The notes: generated from the letters alone by a model not told the origin. A stretch of DNA of 64,000 bases from Olleya sp. Bg11-27 (GCF_002831645.1 NZ_CP025117.1:1681514-1745513); one strand, 5' to 3'; shown: positions 42,338 through 52,139, counted from the first letter of the stretch. Numbers and translations are program-made.

Positions 42338-43618
42338 ATGCAAGAAGATTTTCTACAGTATCTATGGAAGCATAAAAAGCTTGACACCTCAAACCTCCAA
42401 ACCACTAATGGAGAGCAGGTCGTTATTAGTAATGTGGGGACGCATAACCATAATACGGGACCAGATTTTTTTAATGGACAACTAACCATTGCTAATCAGC
42501 TGTGGGCCGGAAATATAGAAATCCATATTAAATCCAGTGATTGGTATGTCCATAACCATGAGGTGGATCCTAATTATGATAATGTTATATTACATGTCGT
42601 TTGGGAGCACGATACAGAAGTGTTTAGAAAAGATAATACCCAAATACCAACCATAGTACTTAAAGACTATGTCTCCAAAACAGCATTACATAACTACCAT
42701 AAATTATTTAATAGTAAACAGACCTGGATTAATTGTGACCATACGATTGGTGCTGTTAGTCCGTTTACGGTTACTAATTGGTTAGAGCGTTTGTTTTTTG
42801 AACGTTTAGAACGTAAAGCGAAGGAGATGGAGGGGGTTCTGGACCAATCAAATAATGATTGGGAAGCGGTATTATTTAAATTGTTGGCTAAAAATTTTGG
42901 ACTTAAAATTAATGGCGATTCCTTTTTAAGTTTGGCTAATAGTTTTGACTTTTCAGTAGTTAGAAAACAGCAAAGTAATTTGCAAAGTTTGGAAGCCTTA
43001 TTTTTTGGACAGGCTAATTTGTTAGCGGGGGATGTCCAGGAAGGCTATTACCAAACGCTACAAAAGGACTATGGTTTTTTAAAACAAAAATTTAGTTTGG
43101 ATAATAGCAGTGTTACTCCGTTTCAGTTTTTTAGATTACGTCCTCCAAATTTCCCAACCATTAGATTGTCACAATTAGCTATGGTGTATCATGTGCATCA
43201 CAATTTATTTTCAAAAGTGATTGCTTCAAAAAATATAGCAGATATTTATAACATATTTTCGGTCTCTACCACCGTCTTTTGGGAGACGCATTATACGTTT
43301 GAAAAGGAGTCTAAGGCAAGTAAAAAACAAATCACTAAGGCATTTATTGACTTGTTATTAATCAATACTATTATTCCGCTTAAATTTTGCTACGCCAAAC
43401 AACAAGGTAAATCTATTGAAGCCGATATTGTTAAGTTAATGACGCAATTAAAACCTGAAAAAAATAGTATTGTAAATAAGTTTAAAACATTGAAGGTCGT
43501 GTCAGAATCAGCATTACAAAGTCAAGCTGTGCTTCAGCTTAAAAATAACTATTGTGATAAAAACCGTTGTTTAAAATGCGCCATTGGTAATAGCGTACTG
43601 ACACAAAAGGAGATATAA
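42338..43618 (+). CDS. DUF2851-family protein
   Basis: 426 residues, cytoplasmic. Matches the Bacteroidota-specific DUF2851 family: start MQEDFLQYLWKHKKLDTSNL, the block SNVGTHNHNTGPDFFNGQLT, EIHIKSSDWYVHNHEVDPNY with its HxVWEHD continuation, and a C-terminal Cys cluster CDKNRCLKCAIG. The N-terminal block looks like a PD-(D/E)XK-type fold (GPDF and EIHIKSSDW), so a nuclease role has been a reasonable guess for the family; not proven. Marks the return to conserved chromosome after the cassette region. Confidence 0.85.
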   Translation: MQEDFLQYLWKHKKLDTSNLQTTNGEQVVISNVGTHNHNTGPDFFNGQLTIANQLWAGNIEIHIKSSDWYVHNHEVDPNYDNVILHVVWEHDTEVFRKDNTQIPTIVLKDYVSKTALHNYHKLFNSKQTWINCDHTIGAVSPFTVTNWLERLFFERLERKAKEMEGVLDQSNNDWEAVLFKLLAKNFGLKINGDSFLSLANSFDFSVVRKQQSNLQSLEALFFGQANLLAGDVQEGYYQTLQKDYGFLKQKFSLDNSSVTPFQFFRLRPPNFPTIRLSQLAMVYHVHHNLFSKVIASKNIADIYNIFSVSTTVFWETHYTFEKESKASKKQITKAFIDLLLINTIIPLKFCYAKQQGKSIEADIVKLMTQLKPEKNSIVNKFKTLKVVSESALQSQAVLQLKNNYCDKNRCLKCAIGNSVLTQKEI

Positions 43619-43717
43619 TTGCGGTTTTGTGATTAAATCTTGACATATCTAGACTAGTAGTAGTGCAAAAGCAAGAATCTTATTATAAAATTATTAAATT
43701 TATAATTACCTTGCCGT

Positions 43718-43945
43718 ATGCAATTTTTATATAAACCATTACACTATTTTCAAAAACGAGGGTACCATGTATGCCAACGTATTGCTGACCGTCTAGGGAT
43801 CAGAGCCAAAGTGGTGCGTACCAGTTTTATGTATTTAACATTTGCAACATTGGGGTTTGGTTTTGCATTATACTTATTTCTAGCTTTTTGGATGCGTATA
43901 AAGGATATTGTATATACTAAGCGCTCTTCTGTGTTTGACCTATAA
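43718..43945 (+). CDS. PspC-domain membrane protein
   Basis: 75 residues. The PspC pattern is visible: a basic start, VCQRIADRLGIRAKVVRTSF, then a membrane helix MYLTFATLGFGFALYLFLAFWM. In other bacteria PspC senses membrane stress. It is 3 bp ahead of the potassium-channel gene, so the two are cotranscribed. Confidence 0.82.
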   Translation: MQFLYKPLHYFQKRGYHVCQRIADRLGIRAKVVRTSFMYLTFATLGFGFALYLFLAFWMRIKDIVYTKRSSVFDL

Positions 43946-43948
43946 ATT

Positions 43949-44974
43949 ATGACCAATCCATTAATTACGCTTTACAGATCTAAAATTTATACAGCAGTTG
44001 CATTATTAATACTGTTATTAATAGTCGGCGTCTTAGGGTTTAGATTTATGTCCAACTATACTTGGGTAGATGCCTTATATATGACCGTAATTACCATTAC
44101 AACGGTGGGTTTTGGAGAAGTGCAACCTTTGGATGATGTCTCAAAAATATTTACAATATTCTTAATTTTAAATAGTGTGGTTATTGTTGGGTATGCCTTA
44201 ACAATTATTACCGAGTTTATTTTAAGTAGAAATAATATAGAAGAACTAAAACAAAAGAAAATGCAGAAAAAAATTGATGCTCTTAATAATCATATTATTA
44301 TATGTGGTTACGGTCGAAACGGAAAACAAGCGGCATCCAAATTATTAGCACACAAGCAACCTTTTGTTATTGTTGAAAAAAACAAGGATATTATTGAAAA
44401 GAATCAGGACGAAAACACGCCTTTTATATTTGGTAATGCAAATGAAGACGATGTTTTAATGCAAGCGGGTATTACACGGGCCAGTACTTTAATTTCGGCG
44501 TTACCTAATGATGCAGATAATTTGTTTGTAGTGTTGTCTGCAAGACAAATGAAAAAGGACTTAAGGATTATAAGTCGTGCGTCTCAAGAAACGTCTTATG
44601 AAAAACTAAAATTAGCTGGAGCTAATAACGTTATTTTACCGGATCGTATTGGTGGTGATCACATGGCGTCTCTAGTCGTTGTTCCGGATTTAATCGAATT
44701 TATTGATAATCTGGCCATCGTTGGAGAAAGCAATATTAATATAGAAGAAGTCCAAGTCGAAAAATTATACGATCCTAATACAGGAATTAAATCTATTCTT
44801 GATTTAGATTTACGTCATAAGACAGGTTGTACAGTTATAGGTTTTAAAAACGGTACTGGTGAGTATATAGTTAATCCGGAAGCCGAATTAAAATTAGTGC
44901 CTGGCTCTAAAGTTATTGTATTAGGAAGACCGGAACAAATTAAAAAATTGAATACTGTTTTTAGTTTAGACTAA
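43949..44974 (+). CDS. Potassium channel with RCK/TrkA domain
   Basis: 341 residues. Two transmembrane helices (about 13-34 and 66-92) with a pore loop and selectivity filter TVGFGE at 52-57. After a linker comes the RCK N-domain (HIIICGYGRNGKQAA, with the GxGxxG nucleotide loop) at about 110-230, then a TrkA-C domain (about 250-341). Architecture as in MthK/Kch channels; opens in response to ligand or nucleotide at the RCK ring. Operon with PspC. Confidence 0.92.
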   Translation: MTNPLITLYRSKIYTAVALLILLLIVGVLGFRFMSNYTWVDALYMTVITITTVGFGEVQPLDDVSKIFTIFLILNSVVIVGYALTIITEFILSRNNIEELKQKKMQKKIDALNNHIIICGYGRNGKQAASKLLAHKQPFVIVEKNKDIIEKNQDENTPFIFGNANEDDVLMQAGITRASTLISALPNDADNLFVVLSARQMKKDLRIISRASQETSYEKLKLAGANNVILPDRIGGDHMASLVVVPDLIEFIDNLAIVGESNINIEEVQVEKLYDPNTGIKSILDLDLRHKTGCTVIGFKNGTGEYIVNPEAELKLVPGSKVIVLGRPEQIKKLNTVFSLD

Positions 44975-45065
44975 TGCGGTATTTAACACGTTTTCTTTTA
45001 GAAATTCATCATTTTTTTGCATCTTGCTACTCTTAAATTAAATTTTACTAACTAATAATCAAATT

Positions 45066-46655
45066 ATGAAGAAATACCTTCTTTCAATTTTTACATTAAT
45101 ATTACCGCTTTTGACCTTTGCACAGGACGAAAAAGGTTTAGATCAGATTATCGACGAAAAATTCGGAGATGCTACGGGCTGGTTTGTTGATCTTATTTTT
45201 TATCAAATAGATTTTGGAGGAGGAATTAAAATATTTTGGGTACTATTCCCTTTAATTTTAGGGGCTTTATATTTTACATTCTATTTTAACTTTATCAATT
45301 TTAGAGGTTTTTTTACGTCTATAAACATTGTAAGAGGTAAGTATGACGAGTTAGATCATCATGAGTCAATGATTGCTGCAGGAGATTCTACTCCAGGTGG
45401 TGATAATATAGAAACGATTGCTATCGAAAATCATGAAGGAGAAGTGTCACACTTCCAAGCATTAACTGCGGCTTTATCGGCAACGGTAGGTTTAGGTAAT
45501 ATTGCAGGAGTTGCTATTGCGGTATCCATTGGTGGTGCAGGAGCAACGTTTTGGATGATTGTCGCTGGATTTTTAGGGATGGCGTCTAAGTTTGTCGAGT
45601 GTACACTTGGTGTAAAGTATAGAGATATTGGAGAAGATGGAACCGTATATGGTGGTCCAATGTACTACTTAACTAAAGGTTTAAAGTCTAAAGGAATGGA
45701 AGGCTTAGGTAAAGTCTTAGCAGTTCTTTTTGCGATATTCGTAATCGGAGGTTCTTTTGGAGGTGGTAACATGTTTCAAGTTAATCAAGCGTTTCAATTA
45801 GTAGAAAATATAACAGGTGGTGATCAGTCTTTCTTACATGGTTATGGTTGGGCTTTTGGTCTAGTTATGGCTGTTTTAGTAGGTATTGTAATTATTGGTG
45901 GAATTAAAAAAATTGCCAAAGTAACCGATAAGATTGTGCCATTTATGGTATTAATATATGTATTGGCATCGTTATTTGTAATTTTTGCTAAATATGATAT
46001 GATTGGTGATGCATTTGCTCAAATCTGGAATGGTGCTTTTAGCCCAGAAGGAATGGCTGGTGGTGTTGTTGGAGTCTTAGTACAAGGATTTAGACGTGCA
46101 GCGTTTTCAAACGAAGCAGGTATTGGGTCGGCTTCTATCGCGCATTCAGCTGTAAAAACAAAATATGCTGCAAGTGAAGGGATGGTTGCTTTATTAGAGC
46201 CGTTTATCGATACAGTAGTAGTATGTACAATGACAGCTTTAGTTTTAATTATTACAGGATCTTTAGCTGGAGCAGGACCTTCAAGTGATGCAGAAGCTAT
46301 TTTAATGACTTCAGGAGCTTTTGGTAGTGTTATTAGCTGGTTTCCTTATGTGTTAACAGTAGCAGTTGTATTATTTGCTTTTAGCTCAATGATATCATGG
46401 TCTTACTATGGTTACCAAGGATGGTCTTTCCTTTTTGGAAGAACTAAAAAAGCAGAGTATACATATAAAGTAATCTTTTGTGTCTTTGTAGTGATTGGAG
46501 CAGCAGCAAGTTTAAATTCGGTTATTGGATTCTCTGATGCAATGGTATTTGCAATGATGGTTCCAAACATGATTGGATTAGTGTTGTTAGCGCCAAAAGT
46601 AAAGGCTGAACTTAAAAAATATATGGGCGTAATTAAAGCGTTTAAAGCGTCATAA
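45066..46655 (+). CDS. AGCS-family alanine/glycine:cation symporter
   Basis: 529 residues. Signal-like start (MKKYLLSIFTLILPLLTFAQ), about 11 membrane helices. Family signatures: FQALTAALSATVGLGNIAGVA, the GGPMYYL stretch, RAAFSNEAGIGSASIAHSA, and the C-terminal FGRTKKAEYTYK. Moves alanine or glycine with Na+ or H+. A long hydrophilic insert near 90-125 is common in Bacteroidota homologues. It ends 10 bp before the helix-hairpin-helix gene. Confidence 0.92.
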   Translation: MKKYLLSIFTLILPLLTFAQDEKGLDQIIDEKFGDATGWFVDLIFYQIDFGGGIKIFWVLFPLILGALYFTFYFNFINFRGFFTSINIVRGKYDELDHHESMIAAGDSTPGGDNIETIAIENHEGEVSHFQALTAALSATVGLGNIAGVAIAVSIGGAGATFWMIVAGFLGMASKFVECTLGVKYRDIGEDGTVYGGPMYYLTKGLKSKGMEGLGKVLAVLFAIFVIGGSFGGGNMFQVNQAFQLVENITGGDQSFLHGYGWAFGLVMAVLVGIVIIGGIKKIAKVTDKIVPFMVLIYVLASLFVIFAKYDMIGDAFAQIWNGAFSPEGMAGGVVGVLVQGFRRAAFSNEAGIGSASIAHSAVKTKYAASEGMVALLEPFIDTVVVCTMTALVLIITGSLAGAGPSSDAEAILMTSGAFGSVISWFPYVLTVAVVLFAFSSMISWSYYGYQGWSFLFGRTKKAEYTYKVIFCVFVVIGAAASLNSVIGFSDAMVFAMMVPNMIGLVLLAPKVKAELKKYMGVIKAFKAS

Positions 46656-46665
46656 AAACTATACA

Positions 46666-47553
46666 ATGAATATTAAATCCCACTTTGTGTTTTCTAAAAA
46701 ACAACGAAGTGGGATTTTTTTATTGATAGCTATTATCATAATCTTATTTGGGTGTTATCATTTTGTGCTACCTAAAGTCATGAATACCAACCCTGATTTT
46801 TCTACAAGCAGTACCGAAGTGGCTCCCTTTATAAAACAAATAGATTCGCTTAAAGCTATTGCAATAGAAAAACGTAAACCAAAAATCTATCCGTTTAATC
46901 CTAATTTTATTACCGATTATAAAGGCTACACTTTAGGGATGACTACTCAAGAGATTGACAGGTTATTAGCCTTTAGAAAACAAGAGCAATGGGTCAATTC
47001 TGTTAATCAGTTTCAGCAGGTAACTAAAGTTTCGGATTCGCTATTAGCACAAATAGCGCCCTATTTTAAATTTCCGGAATGGGTTACTCATCCAAAGTCC
47101 CAAAAGAACGGAAGTACTAAGCCATTTTCCAAGACACCAAAAACAGAACGTCAGAAGTTAGATTTAAATTCAGCTACAGCTGGACAGCTTCAAAAAGTAT
47201 ATGGTATTGGGCCTTCGTATTCAGAACGGATTGTAAAATACAGACAAAAAATAAATGGCTTTCATGCGTTTATAGAACTACAAGAAGTCTATGGCTTGAC
47301 ACCAGAGGTTATTCAAAATGTAAAAGATAACTTTACTATCAAAATACCAAGAACAATTACTAAAATTGCTTTAAACACAGCAACTAAAGAACAGCTGGTC
47401 ACTATTAAGTATATAGATTACGAAGTGGCGCACCATATAATCGAAGAACGGACCTTGCGTGATGGGTTTAAATCCATTGAAGAATTAACAAAAGTTAACG
47501 GTTTTCCTGTTAATAAAATACAGATAATTAAGTTATCTTTACGTCTAGATTAG
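46666..47553 (+). CDS. Helix-hairpin-helix (ComEA-like) membrane-anchored DNA-binding protein
   Basis: 295 residues. One membrane helix (about 15-35) anchors it. Three HhH units are visible: GYTLGMTTQEIDRLLAFRKQ (weak), LDLNSATAGQLQKVYGIGPS with RIVKYRQKINGF, and IALNTATKEQLVTIKYIDYE with the VNGFPVNKIQIIKLSL end. ComEA-type proteins bind DNA during uptake or repair. The terminator of the upstream gene lies inside its first 18 codons, which limits read-through from the symporter. Confidence 0.88.
   Translation: MNIKSHFVFSKKQRSGIFLLIAIIIILFGCYHFVLPKVMNTNPDFSTSSTEVAPFIKQIDSLKAIAIEKRKPKIYPFNPNFITDYKGYTLGMTTQEIDRLLAFRKQEQWVNSVNQFQQVTKVSDSLLAQIAPYFKFPEWVTHPKSQKNGSTKPFSKTPKTERQKLDLNSATAGQLQKVYGIGPSYSERIVKYRQKINGFHAFIELQEVYGLTPEVIQNVKDNFTIKIPRTITKIALNTATKEQLVTIKYIDYEVAHHIIEERTLRDGFKSIEELTKVNGFPVNKIQIIKLSLRLD
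46675..46722 (+). terminator. Intrinsic terminator inside the start of the HhH gene
   Basis: 11-bp perfect stem AAATCCCACTT (46675-46685) / AAGTGGGATTT (46707-46717) with T residues after it. It lies within the coding sequence of codons 4-18 of the gene at 46666. Confidence 0.8.
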
Positions 47554-47577
47554 AACTTAACAATAACACAACGGATT

Positions 47578-48747
47578 ATGGAGAATATGTACTTCAGCGA
47601 AGAGCATAATTTATTTAGAGACAGTTTACGCGATTTTTTAAAAAAGGAGGTCGTACCACATATTGATAAATGGGAAAAAACAGGAAGTATAGAACGCTTT
47701 ATTTGGAAGAAATTTGGCGATATGGGCTTTTTTGGTATTAGTTACCCAGAGCAATATGGCGGAATGGATTTAGATATTTTCTATATGGTTATTTTGCTTG
47801 AAGAATTACAGAAAATTAATTCGGCTGGTTTTGCTGCAGCAATGTGGGCACATGCTTATCTTGCAATGACGCATTTAAAAGCGGAAGGAAGTGATGCTAT
47901 AAAAGATAAATATTTAACAGCTAGTATAACAGGAGACATGATTGGTTGTCTTTGTATTACAGAACCGTTTGGAGGTAGTGATGTTGCAGGAATGCGATCT
48001 ACAGCGGTTAAAAAAGGAGATACTTATGTTATTAATGGGTCTAAAACGTTTATTACAAACGGAGTCTATAGCGATTACCTAGTAGTAGCAGCAAAAACAA
48101 ATCCTGAATTAGGAAACAAAGGCATTAGTATTTTCTTAATTGATAGAGATACACCGGGTGTATCTGCAACTAAATTGGATAAATTAGGTTGGAGAGCGTC
48201 GGATACTGGAGAGATTGCATTTGATAATGTAACCATACCAGCGTCTAATTTAATGGGAGAGGAAAACAAAGGATTCGCATATATTATGCAACATTTTGCT
48301 ACAGAGCGTTTAATAATGGGCGTGAATGCACATGCTAGAGCAGAGTTTGCTATAGAGTATACCATGCAATATATGTCAGAACGTACGGCTTTTGGAAAAA
48401 CTATAGATCGTTTTCAAGCTTTAAGACATCGTTTAGCAGATCATATTACGGAAGTTGAAATCTGTAAAACATTTAATTATACAATTGCAGCTAGATTAGG
48501 TAAAGGCGAATATGTTGTAAAAGAAGCAACAATGTCTAAATTAAAATCAACTAAGGTTGCAGATGATGCAATATATGATTGTCTTCAGTTTTTAGGTGGT
48601 TATGGTTACATGGAAGATTATCCATTGGCACGACTATTAAGAGATAGTAGATTAGGTCCAATTGGTGGTGGTACTTCTGAAATTTTAAGAGAAATTATCG
48701 CCAAAATGGTAATAGATGGTAAGGATTATAAACCAGCGACTAAATAA
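47578..48747 (+). CDS. Acyl-CoA dehydrogenase (long-chain or isovaleryl-type)
   Basis: 389 residues. Family blocks: CITEPFGGSDVAGMRSTAVK (FAD and substrate), TERLIMGVNAHARAEFAIEY, LQFLGGYGYMEDYPLARLLR, and the GGGTSEILREIIA end. The MCAD/SCAD-type catalytic Glu before the GTSE motif is Gly here, so the base is likely the Glu of RAEFAIEY near 252, as in LCAD and isovaleryl-CoA dehydrogenase. Catalyses the first oxidation of acyl-CoA with ETF as acceptor. Its last 16 codons are repeated in tandem downstream. Confidence 0.93.
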   Translation: MENMYFSEEHNLFRDSLRDFLKKEVVPHIDKWEKTGSIERFIWKKFGDMGFFGISYPEQYGGMDLDIFYMVILLEELQKINSAGFAAAMWAHAYLAMTHLKAEGSDAIKDKYLTASITGDMIGCLCITEPFGGSDVAGMRSTAVKKGDTYVINGSKTFITNGVYSDYLVVAAKTNPELGNKGISIFLIDRDTPGVSATKLDKLGWRASDTGEIAFDNVTIPASNLMGEENKGFAYIMQHFATERLIMGVNAHARAEFAIEYTMQYMSERTAFGKTIDRFQALRHRLADHITEVEICKTFNYTIAARLGKGEYVVKEATMSKLKSTKVADDAIYDCLQFLGGYGYMEDYPLARLLRDSRLGPIGGGTSEILREIIAKMVIDGKDYKPATK

Positions 48748-49060
48748 ATAGTGTTATCGTTTTGGCGAAAATCAAATACTGATTATCGCTAAAATGGTAA
48801 TAGACGGTAAGGATTATAAACCAGCGACTAAATAAATAGTGTTATCGTTTTGGCGAAAATCAAATACTGATTATCGCTAAAATGGTAATAGACGGTAAGG
48901 ATTATAAACCAGCGACTAAATAAATAGTAGTATCTTTTTGGCGAAAATCAAATATAGGTTAGCGCTAAAATGGTAATTGATGGCTGGTATTTTAAGCCAT
49001 CTAGTATATAAAAAAGTTATTATTTTGGCGAAAATCACAATGTTGATTTTCGCCAAAATT
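48694..49060 (+). repeat. 88-bp tandem repeat derived from the end of the acyl-CoA dehydrogenase gene
   Basis: The 350-bp gap is filled by three near-identical units (stop-codon context GCGACTAAATAA at 48736, 48824 and 48912, spacing exactly 88) and a fourth diverged unit. Each unit has the last 16 or so codons of the gene plus a segment TTTTGGCGAAAATCA that pairs with the ATTATCGC(C/T)AAAATGG of the next unit, so a row of hairpins can form. Not CRISPR: no spacers. Confidence 0.93.
49022..49059 (+). terminator. Perfect 16-bp hairpin ending the repeat series
   Basis: ATTTTGGCGAAAATCA / TGATTTTCGCCAAAAT with a 6-nt loop. A T run is absent, so it may act as a 3' RNA stabiliser or a weak bidirectional terminator. 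Confidence 0.6.
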
Positions 49061-49104
49061 ATAAATAATGGGACGGGTTTTGCACCCACTACCAAATAAT
49101 AAAA

Positions 49105-50544
49105 ATGTTTAAGATGAAAATAACCCAAATCAAATCCTCAGTATTTATTCTTTTTTTACTAGTAGGAAGCTTCGCAACAGCTCAAACCGAAATTAAAAAT
49201 AAGGTCGCAGATTTTATGAGCATGCTACCTATTGAAAATGCAAGTGTCTATGTGCAAAATACAACTATAGGTACAATAACAAATGCAGATGGTAAGTTTG
49301 TATTATTAATACCTAAAGCATATGAGAATGATACTATTGTAGTGTCTTCTATTGGATATAAGAGTTTTAAGACAACGGTAACCGAGTTTGATAATGATTT
49401 TGATATACTACTTGAAGAAGATATTGCGTCTTTAGACGAAATTTTGATAGTTGCAGATAACAGACCTAAAACAGGAAACGATATAATGCTTCGTGCATTA
49501 AAAAGATTACAAGGAAACAGTCCTGAGGAACCGTATTTGCAAAAAGGGTTTTTAAGACATAAAGAGCGCAACAAAAAACAATTTAAGTGGTTAGTAGAAA
49601 GTGCGATTACATTGTATGACGATTCGAGTTATGTTTCTGGAGGAAAAGATAACCTTAAAATTAATGTTGATCAGGTAAGAAAAAGTTACGATTTGCGTGA
49701 TGTTGATAGTTTGTTTTCTTATTCTACTTATCTAAAGTACAATGCAAACGTCAATTTAAAGCCTAGAAACTTAAGGAGAGATACCATTAAAACAGAAGCT
49801 TTGATCAAGTCTATTAAATGGAATGACACTCGTGTTAACGGCTTAGAAAATTTATTTAAGGGTAAACTTAATTTAGTTAGAAACTCAAAAAGCCCTAAAG
49901 CCTTATTTGGTGATGCTATTTTAAAAACGCATCTATTTAAATTAGATACTGTTTTAGTAGATAACGAAAGGAAGATTTATAAAATAAAGATTGAGAAAGC
50001 TGAAGAGTTTGTAGGGCTAAATACAAAAGGAATTTATAATGAAGGTTATATTGCTGAAGGATGGGTGTATGTCTATTGGGATAATTTTGCGATAAAAAAG
50101 ATCGAATATCAATTAAGAGCGGGTTCTAATGCCCAAAAAAGTAGAAGTAAGACCTTATTTGATACACAAGTCAATCATAAATTGGTAATATCTTATATGG
50201 AGTATCAAGATAAGATGTATCCTAATTATATCTATTATGAAACGCCAAAGCTAGTTAACGTTGGATACAAGCCAAGTGGTAAAATTAATAAAGAAGAAGA
50301 AGCACTGTTTAATAAAGAAGAACGCTTTTATTATACGATTCAGGAAATATTATTTACAGAGATAATTCAAGATCCACAAAAAATAGAAAGTGCCTTGCAG
50401 GAAGATTGGGATCCTGATATCTTTTCTGTAAAACCTTATAATAAAGAATTTTGGGACGATTATAATACCTTGTTAGAGAGTGAAGAAGATGAAAAATTGA
50501 TTCAGGATTTAACAAAAAGATCTTCTTTATTTAAGAAAGAGTAA
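49105..50544 (+). CDS. Exported CarboxypepD_reg-like domain protein
   Basis: 479 residues. Signal peptide (MKITQIKSSVFILFLLVGSF; a start three residues earlier is possible). Residues about 30-115 form a carboxypeptidase-like regulatory domain (IENASVYVQNTTIGTITNAD, GYKSFKTTV). The remaining 360 residues are unassigned but typical of Bacteroidota 'carboxypeptidase-like regulatory domain' outer-membrane-associated proteins. Own terminator follows at 50558. Confidence 0.82.
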   Translation: MFKMKITQIKSSVFILFLLVGSFATAQTEIKNKVADFMSMLPIENASVYVQNTTIGTITNADGKFVLLIPKAYENDTIVVSSIGYKSFKTTVTEFDNDFDILLEEDIASLDEILIVADNRPKTGNDIMLRALKRLQGNSPEEPYLQKGFLRHKERNKKQFKWLVESAITLYDDSSYVSGGKDNLKINVDQVRKSYDLRDVDSLFSYSTYLKYNANVNLKPRNLRRDTIKTEALIKSIKWNDTRVNGLENLFKGKLNLVRNSKSPKALFGDAILKTHLFKLDTVLVDNERKIYKIKIEKAEEFVGLNTKGIYNEGYIAEGWVYVYWDNFAIKKIEYQLRAGSNAQKSRSKTLFDTQVNHKLVISYMEYQDKMYPNYIYYETPKLVNVGYKPSGKINKEEEALFNKEERFYYTIQEILFTEIIQDPQKIESALQEDWDPDIFSVKPYNKEFWDDYNTLLESEEDEKLIQDLTKRSSLFKKE

Positions 50545-50557
50545 ATAATTAAAAACA

Positions 50558-50588
50558 GGTTGATTCTTAGAATCAACCTTTTTTTTTG
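50558..50588 (+). terminator. Intrinsic terminator
   Basis: Perfect 9-bp stem GGTTGATTC / GAATCAACC, 3-nt loop, followed by a T run of about ten. Confidence 0.92.
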
Positions 50589-50714
50589 TCGATTTACTAA
50601 TTTAATCAGGTCTTATTCGATTATTTATTAACACGAAAACGTTTGCGTAACGTGTTTTATTTTGTTACCACTGGGTATTGGGTTAGCTTTAGGTATAATA
50701 TAATCCCGTATAAC

Positions 50715-52091
50715 ATGAAAAAACTAAAATTAGTAGTCCTATGCGTCTCAATTATCTTTGCTTATAGTTGTAGTAAAGAAGACGTATCTGTAGAGCAAGT
50801 AAAAGATAAATCCGTCACCCCAACCGTAAGTGCACAAAGAGCAGGATTAAAACCGATAGGTTCTGGTGTTATGATGCAGGCCTTTTATTGGGATGTTCCC
50901 GCAGGTGGTACTTGGTGGAATACAGTCAAAGTAAAAGTTCAAGACTGGAGTGATGCTGGTATTGATGCTATTTGGTTACCTCCGGCGTCCAAAGCACAAA
51001 ATGGACCATTCTCTATGGGGTATGATCCGTTTGATTATTATGATTTTGGAGAATATGACCAGATGGGAAGTATTGAAACGCGATTTGGTTCTAAAACAGA
51101 ACTGGTGTCCTTAATTGACACAGCGCATCAAAATGGATTAAGTGTCATTGCAGATATTGTGATTAATCATAATAGTGGCGGAGATAGTGAAGCAAATCCG
51201 TACGCAGGAGGAAACACATGGACGGAATTTAATCCGCTTTCAGGTAATTTTTACAGATCTGCAACAGATTTTCATGCCAATAATGTGCATTCAAATGATT
51301 CTGGTGCTTTTGGAGGTTTTCCTGATTTATGTCATCATCAAACATATGTTCAAGATTGGTTATGGAATAATCCAAATAGTGTCGCTAAATATTACAGAGA
51401 TGTTATTGGTTTTGACGGTTGGCGTTTTGATTATGTCAAAGGTTTCGAACCATGGGTGGTTAAGGCTTGGAATGATGAAGTCGGTGGTTTTTCTGTTGGA
51501 GAATATTGGGATAGTAATGTCTCTACTTTAGATTGGTGGACAGGCTCAGCAGACGCAAGTGCTTTTGATTTTGCTTGTTATTACAAAATGAAAGATGCGT
51601 TTGTAGGTAATAACCTAAATGCTTTAAGTGACAATATGCTATGGAAGCAAAATGCGTCAAGAGCAATGACATTTGTGACCAACCATGATACAGACGAGAT
51701 TATAAATAATAAAATTTTGGCCTATGCTTATATATTAACGCATGAAGGGTATCCAACCATTTTTTATAAGGATTACGAAGAATGGTTAAATAAAGAAAGA
51801 TTAAATAACTTAATCTGGATTCATAATAATTTGGCTAGTGGAAGTACTTCTATTCTTCATGTTGATAACGACGAGTATATCGCTAAACGTAATGGTGATA
51901 ATGCTTCAGGATTAATCGTGTACATTAATAATTCTGATGTTTGGCAAGAAAGATGGGTAGAAACTAACTGGTCCAGTGCAACATTAAAAGATTATACAGG
52001 GCATTCAAATTGGCAGCCAGTAACACAATCTGGTAAATGGGTTAAAATACAAGCGCCGCCAAAAAGTTATACTGTGTGGTCTACTTTTTAA
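50715..52091 (+). CDS. GH13 alpha-amylase lipoprotein
   Basis: 458 residues from the ATG at 50715, which opens the lipoprotein signal MKKLKLVVLCVSIIFAYSC; an upstream in-frame ATG at 50643 adds 24 residues and is rejected. The GH13 conserved regions are in order: ADIVINH, GWRFDYVKGF with the nucleophile Asp near 238, VGEYWD with the acid/base Glu near 264, and FVTNHDTDE near 323. Closest in pattern to bacterial plant-like alpha-amylases (GH13_6 and relatives) with a C-terminal beta domain. It would hydrolyse alpha-1,4-glucans at the cell surface. Confidence 0.93.
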   Translation: MKKLKLVVLCVSIIFAYSCSKEDVSVEQVKDKSVTPTVSAQRAGLKPIGSGVMMQAFYWDVPAGGTWWNTVKVKVQDWSDAGIDAIWLPPASKAQNGPFSMGYDPFDYYDFGEYDQMGSIETRFGSKTELVSLIDTAHQNGLSVIADIVINHNSGGDSEANPYAGGNTWTEFNPLSGNFYRSATDFHANNVHSNDSGAFGGFPDLCHHQTYVQDWLWNNPNSVAKYYRDVIGFDGWRFDYVKGFEPWVVKAWNDEVGGFSVGEYWDSNVSTLDWWTGSADASAFDFACYYKMKDAFVGNNLNALSDNMLWKQNASRAMTFVTNHDTDEIINNKILAYAYILTHEGYPTIFYKDYEEWLNKERLNNLIWIHNNLASGSTSILHVDNDEYIAKRNGDNASGLIVYINNSDVWQERWVETNWSSATLKDYTGHSNWQPVTQSGKWVKIQAPPKSYTVWSTF

Positions 52092-52139
52092 GTCCAAAAG
52101 TATTTTTAAAATAAAAACAGAGTGTTTTAAATATCTTTT

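Noticed and set aside
42201-42485. 94-codon plus-strand frame before DUF2851
   Set aside because: It overlaps the DUF2851 start out of frame and has no recognisable domain; the DUF2851 frame is clearly the real one.
48694-49060. CRISPR-like repeat array
   Set aside because: Units are contiguous 88-bp copies of a gene end with no variable spacers, and no cas genes occur.
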